Positions 14,828-16,722 of a stretch of 16,722 nucleotides of DNA are shown here, one piece after another. Below the pieces are notes generated by a model, which worked only from the letters and a program-made list of their open reading frames with translations, was not told the DNA's origin and searched no databases. Origin of the DNA: an uncultured Mailhella sp. GTDB taxonomy: Bacteria; Desulfobacterota; Desulfovibrionia; Desulfovibrionales; Desulfovibrionaceae. The stretch is from positions 1 to 16,722 of the forward strand of contig CAJTSU010000074.1 of assembly GCA_910579055.1 (NCBI GenBank), read 5' to 3'. A program made the translations under genes and the position numbers. Numbering within the stretch: position 1 is the first letter of the stretch; each line of letters begins with the position of its first letter.

Positions 14828-16159
14828 TTAATCAGCGTATTCTTGATACGTTGCACGCAGGGCGGCGGCGCGTTCGCGCATCCGCGTGACACGGGTACGC
14901 AACCCGGCGCGATACGCGTCGAGGTCAGCGATGGGCGCGCGGGCAACGCCGCTGTCCATGGCGGCTTTGGCCACCGCGGGTGTGGTCCATTCGATAATGC
15001 GCGGATCCAGCGGGCTGGGGATGATATAGTCCGGGCCAAAGCTGAACTTTTTGCCACCGTAGGCGCGGCTTATTTCTTCCGGCACATCCTCACGGGCCAG
15101 CAGCGCCAGGGATTCGGCCGCGGCCAGCTTCATAGCTTCGTTGATTTCCGTAGCTTGCACATCCAGCGCCCCCCGGAAAATGAACGGAAAGCCGGAGACG
15201 TTATTGATCTGATTGGGGCAGTCAGAACGACCCGTCCCCATGAGCACATCGGGCCGCGCGGCCTTGGCTTCGGCGTAGGTGATCTCGGGCTCGGGGTTGG
15301 CGCAGGCAAAGATGACTGGCTGCGGGGCCATGCTTCTGACCATGTCGGCGTTGACAATGCCAGACCTGGACAGACCGAGAAACAAATGGGCCCCGCGCAT
15401 TGCCTCGGCCAGCGTGGCGTCCTTTTCCTGAGCAAACGCGGCTTTGGTTGGATGCAGGGCTGCAAGACCGCCGGCACGCCCCTTGTGGATAAGGCCCTGG
15501 CTGTCGAACATCCAGATATTTTCCCTGCGTACGCCAAGTGCGACGTAGAAATTGGCGCAGGCAATGCCCGCCGCGCCCGCGCCGACAACCACGGTCTTCA
15601 TGTCTTCGGGCTTGCGACCGGCAAGATAAGCGGCGTTGATGAGTCCCGCGCCGGAGATCACGGCTGTGCCGTGCTGATCGTCATGGAACACGGGAATATT
15701 CATGATTTCTTTGAGCTTTTGCTCAATGTAAAAGCATTCCGGAGCCTTGATATCCTCCAGGTTGATTCCTCCGAATGTCGGCTCCAGGGTTTTGACCACG
15801 CGGATAAGCTCATCGGGGTCCTTGCAGTCCAGCTCCAGGTCGAAAACATCCACATCGGCAAAGAGCTTGAACAACATGCCCTTACCTTCCATGACCGGCT
15901 TGCCCGCCAGAGGACCGATGTTTCCAAGGCCCAGCACGGCTGTGCCGTTGCTGACTACGGCAATCAGATTGCTCCGGGCGGTAAACTTCGCCGCGGCGGA
16001 TGGGTCTTCCCTGATGGCCAGGCACGCCTCGGCCACGCCCGGAGAATAAGCGAGGGTGAGGTCTTCCTGGGTGTCGCCGCGCTTGGTGGGCAATACTTCC
16101 ACTTTACCGGGCCGAGGCTCGGCATGATATTTCCAGACGTCTTCCTTGGTATAGCTCAT
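14828..16159 (-). CDS. Malic enzyme, short form (malate to pyruvate)
   Basis: 443-residue cytosolic enzyme that oxidatively decarboxylates malate to pyruvate with NAD(P)+ and a divalent metal. It corresponds to the catalytic half of MaeB-type enzymes; the phosphotransacetylase-like C-terminal domain of MaeB is absent, which is usual for the short form. Visible motifs are the LAYSPGV segment, GNIGPLAGKPVMEGK, the catalytic region ADVDVFDLELD, metal-site acids E135/D136 and D160/D161 (FHDDQHGTA), the nucleotide-binding GAGAAG (193-198) and CANPEPEI. AAGG lies about 10 bases before the ATG. Cofactor preference (NAD or NADP) cannot be decided. A single-gene unit; candidate promoter elements lie about 120-145 bases upstream. 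Confidence 0.95.
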   Translation of the reverse strand: MSYTKEDVWKYHAEPRPGKVEVLPTKRGDTQEDLTLAYSPGVAEACLAIREDPSAAAKFTARSNLIAVVSNGTAVLGLGNIGPLAGKPVMEGKGMLFKLFADVDVFDLELDCKDPDELIRVVKTLEPTFGGINLEDIKAPECFYIEQKLKEIMNIPVFHDDQHGTAVISGAGLINAAYLAGRKPEDMKTVVVGAGAAGIACANFYVALGVRRENIWMFDSQGLIHKGRAGGLAALHPTKAAFAQEKDATLAEAMRGAHLFLGLSRSGIVNADMVRSMAPQPVIFACANPEPEITYAEAKAARPDVLMGTGRSDCPNQINNVSGFPFIFRGALDVQATEINEAMKLAAAESLALLAREDVPEEISRAYGGKKFSFGPDYIIPSPLDPRIIEWTTPAVAKAAMDSGVARAPIADLDAYRAGLRTRVTRMRERAAALRATYQEYAD

Positions 16160-16277
16160 GGAAAGGGAACCTTGGTTTTGCGGGTTGGATAAGAAAGCGC
16201 GAAGGACGCGCGCGAAAGCAAAAGCAGGACGAGTATACGAAGGCGGGAAGGCTTGCGCAAGCGCCAGGGAAACGCTG

Positions 16278-16305
16278 ATTAAAACATTTCCTTAAAAAAG
16301 TACAA
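16278..16305 (-). promoter_or_regulatory. Candidate sigma-70 promoter of the malic enzyme gene
   Basis: On the minus strand TTTAAT (16278-16283) matches 5 of 6 bases of the -10 consensus; TTGTAC (16300-16305), 16 bases upstream, matches only the TTG of the -35. The leader to the ATG would be about 110 bases and includes the palindrome GCTTGCGCAAGC at 16251-16262. Confidence 0.35.
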
Positions 16306-16387
16306 AATCGCTTGCTTTGCGGCGCGACCAAGCCGCAACCTGCTCGCAAGTCGAAAATAGGAAACAGGAAAAAAATACCCTGAATTT

Positions 16388-16402
16388 TGGCATAAAATAT
16401 GC
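16388..16402 (+). promoter_or_regulatory. Sigma-54 (RpoN) promoter of the AT-rich small gene
   Basis: TGGCATAAAATATGC: the -24 GG (16389-16390) and the -12 GC (16401-16402) are 12 bases apart, the exact spacing for RpoN, with TGGCA and TGCA matching the consensus TGGCAC-N5-TTGCA closely. Transcription would start near 16413, giving a leader of about 30 bases with a good ribosome binding site. An RpoN promoter needs an enhancer-binding activator; none is encoded in this window. Confidence 0.65.
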
Positions 16403-16442
16403 ATAATTCAATCATTACATCTGATAGGAAAAAGGGGGAACT

Positions 16443-16697
16443 ATGCTTATTGATATCTTTCAAGTAGAGAGAGCTAGTATAGATTTTTCTGCAACTCAGA
16501 CACGAAAAAAAGTTAAAACACAAGATACAAATTTTTTTGATGTACAAGATGTGGCTCATTTTTCAGAAGAGGCTGTAAATTTGGCAAATCAGATGAACAG
16601 CCGTAATACGCCGCATATTGATCCAGAAGGTAAAAATATAACAGATAGTGAACTGAAATTAGAAACAAAGGTAACGTCCAGAATTTTTCGCACATAG
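16443..16697 (+). CDS. Small AT-rich hypothetical protein (84 residues)
   Basis: I do not recognise a family. The gene has AAGGGGGAA 2-4 bases before its ATG and the sigma-54 promoter upstream, so it is credible. The protein is hydrophilic with no signal peptide or membrane segment. Its centre, DVQDVAHFSEEAVNLANQM, resembles the short helical pattern VxFSEEAxxLA seen in several small bacterial proteins, which is not diagnostic. Base composition is clearly different from the rest of the window: it is AT-rich, with many AAA and TTT codons, and the change begins about 100 bases upstream. This suggests horizontal transfer or a lineage-specific gene. It is the only gene on its strand between 9957 and the window end. 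Confidence 0.6.
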   Translation: MLIDIFQVERASIDFSATQTRKKVKTQDTNFFDVQDVAHFSEEAVNLANQMNSRNTPHIDPEGKNITDSELKLETKVTSRIFRT

Positions 16698-16722
16698 AGT
16701 GGCTCAATCGGTTAGATGCTTC

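Noticed and set aside
14558..16192. Plus-strand open frame of 544 codons
   Set aside because: It lies antisense to the malic enzyme and part of the GNAT gene, has a composition rich in His, Gly and Arg typical of shadow frames in GC-rich DNA, and has no recognisable domain. The minus-strand genes carry full family motifs.
16693..16722. Complete tRNA gene at the right edge
   Set aside because: The D-stem does not close, the would-be acceptor sequence overlaps the small gene's stop codon, and the rest is outside the window. Kept only as a finding.
1..16722. CRISPR array, toxin-antitoxin pair or phage defence system
   Set aside because: I saw no regularly spaced repeats, no small overlapping toxin-antitoxin-like genes and no nuclease or helicase motifs in any credible gene.

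Overview
The window looks like chromosomal DNA of a GC-rich anaerobic deltaproteobacterium, most probably a sulfate reducer or relative in the Desulfovibrionaceae. I infer this from the combination of genes: hydrogenase nickel-insertion genes (hypA, hypB) beside selA for selenocysteine synthesis, a short malic enzyme, a methylthioadenosine salvage operon in a form that needs no oxygen, and a sigma-54-type promoter. No 16S rRNA or other marker is present, so the assignment is tentative.

Layout. Positions 109-4514 (minus strand) form one tight five-gene operon, transcribed right to left: a TPR protein, a membrane-anchored AMIN-domain protein, mtnA, a class II aldolase-family gene and mtnP. Stop and start codons overlap or nearly touch at every junction. 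A 200-base divergent region separates it from a plus-strand operon (4716-9956): hypA, hypB, folC, selA and an M18 aminopeptidase. A 365-base gene-free stretch (9957-10321) follows and carries a 198-bp MITE-like element with near-identical terminal inverted repeats. Next, on the minus strand, come a 495-residue protein I do not recognise (10322-11809) and a histidine kinase, response regulator and YjaB-like GNAT acetyltransferase (12021-14650), then a malic enzyme (14828-16159). The right edge changes abruptly to AT-rich DNA with a small gene behind a good sigma-54 promoter (16388-16697), and ends in a tRNA D-arm-like sequence cut by the window end.

How the genes work together. MtnP cleaves methylthioadenosine (MTA) to adenine and methylthioribose-1-phosphate, and MtnA isomerises this to methylthioribulose-1-phosphate. 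The aldolase-family enzyme probably splits that product to DHAP and a methylthio-aldehyde (DHAP shunt) rather than dehydrating it, because no mtnC or mtnD is adjacent and the usual route needs O2. HypA and HypB deliver nickel to [NiFe] hydrogenases, and SelA loads selenium onto tRNA-Sec, fitting an anaerobe with hydrogenases or formate dehydrogenases encoded elsewhere. The two-component system and the GNAT gene probably form one transcription unit.

The points most worth a second look are the mtnA-aldolase-mtnP operon with its unusual leading genes, the Cys/His-rich tail on the aldolase, the 198-bp inverted-repeat element with flanking direct repeats, the paired palindromes flanking the GNAT gene, and the AT-rich sigma-54-driven small gene at the edge.
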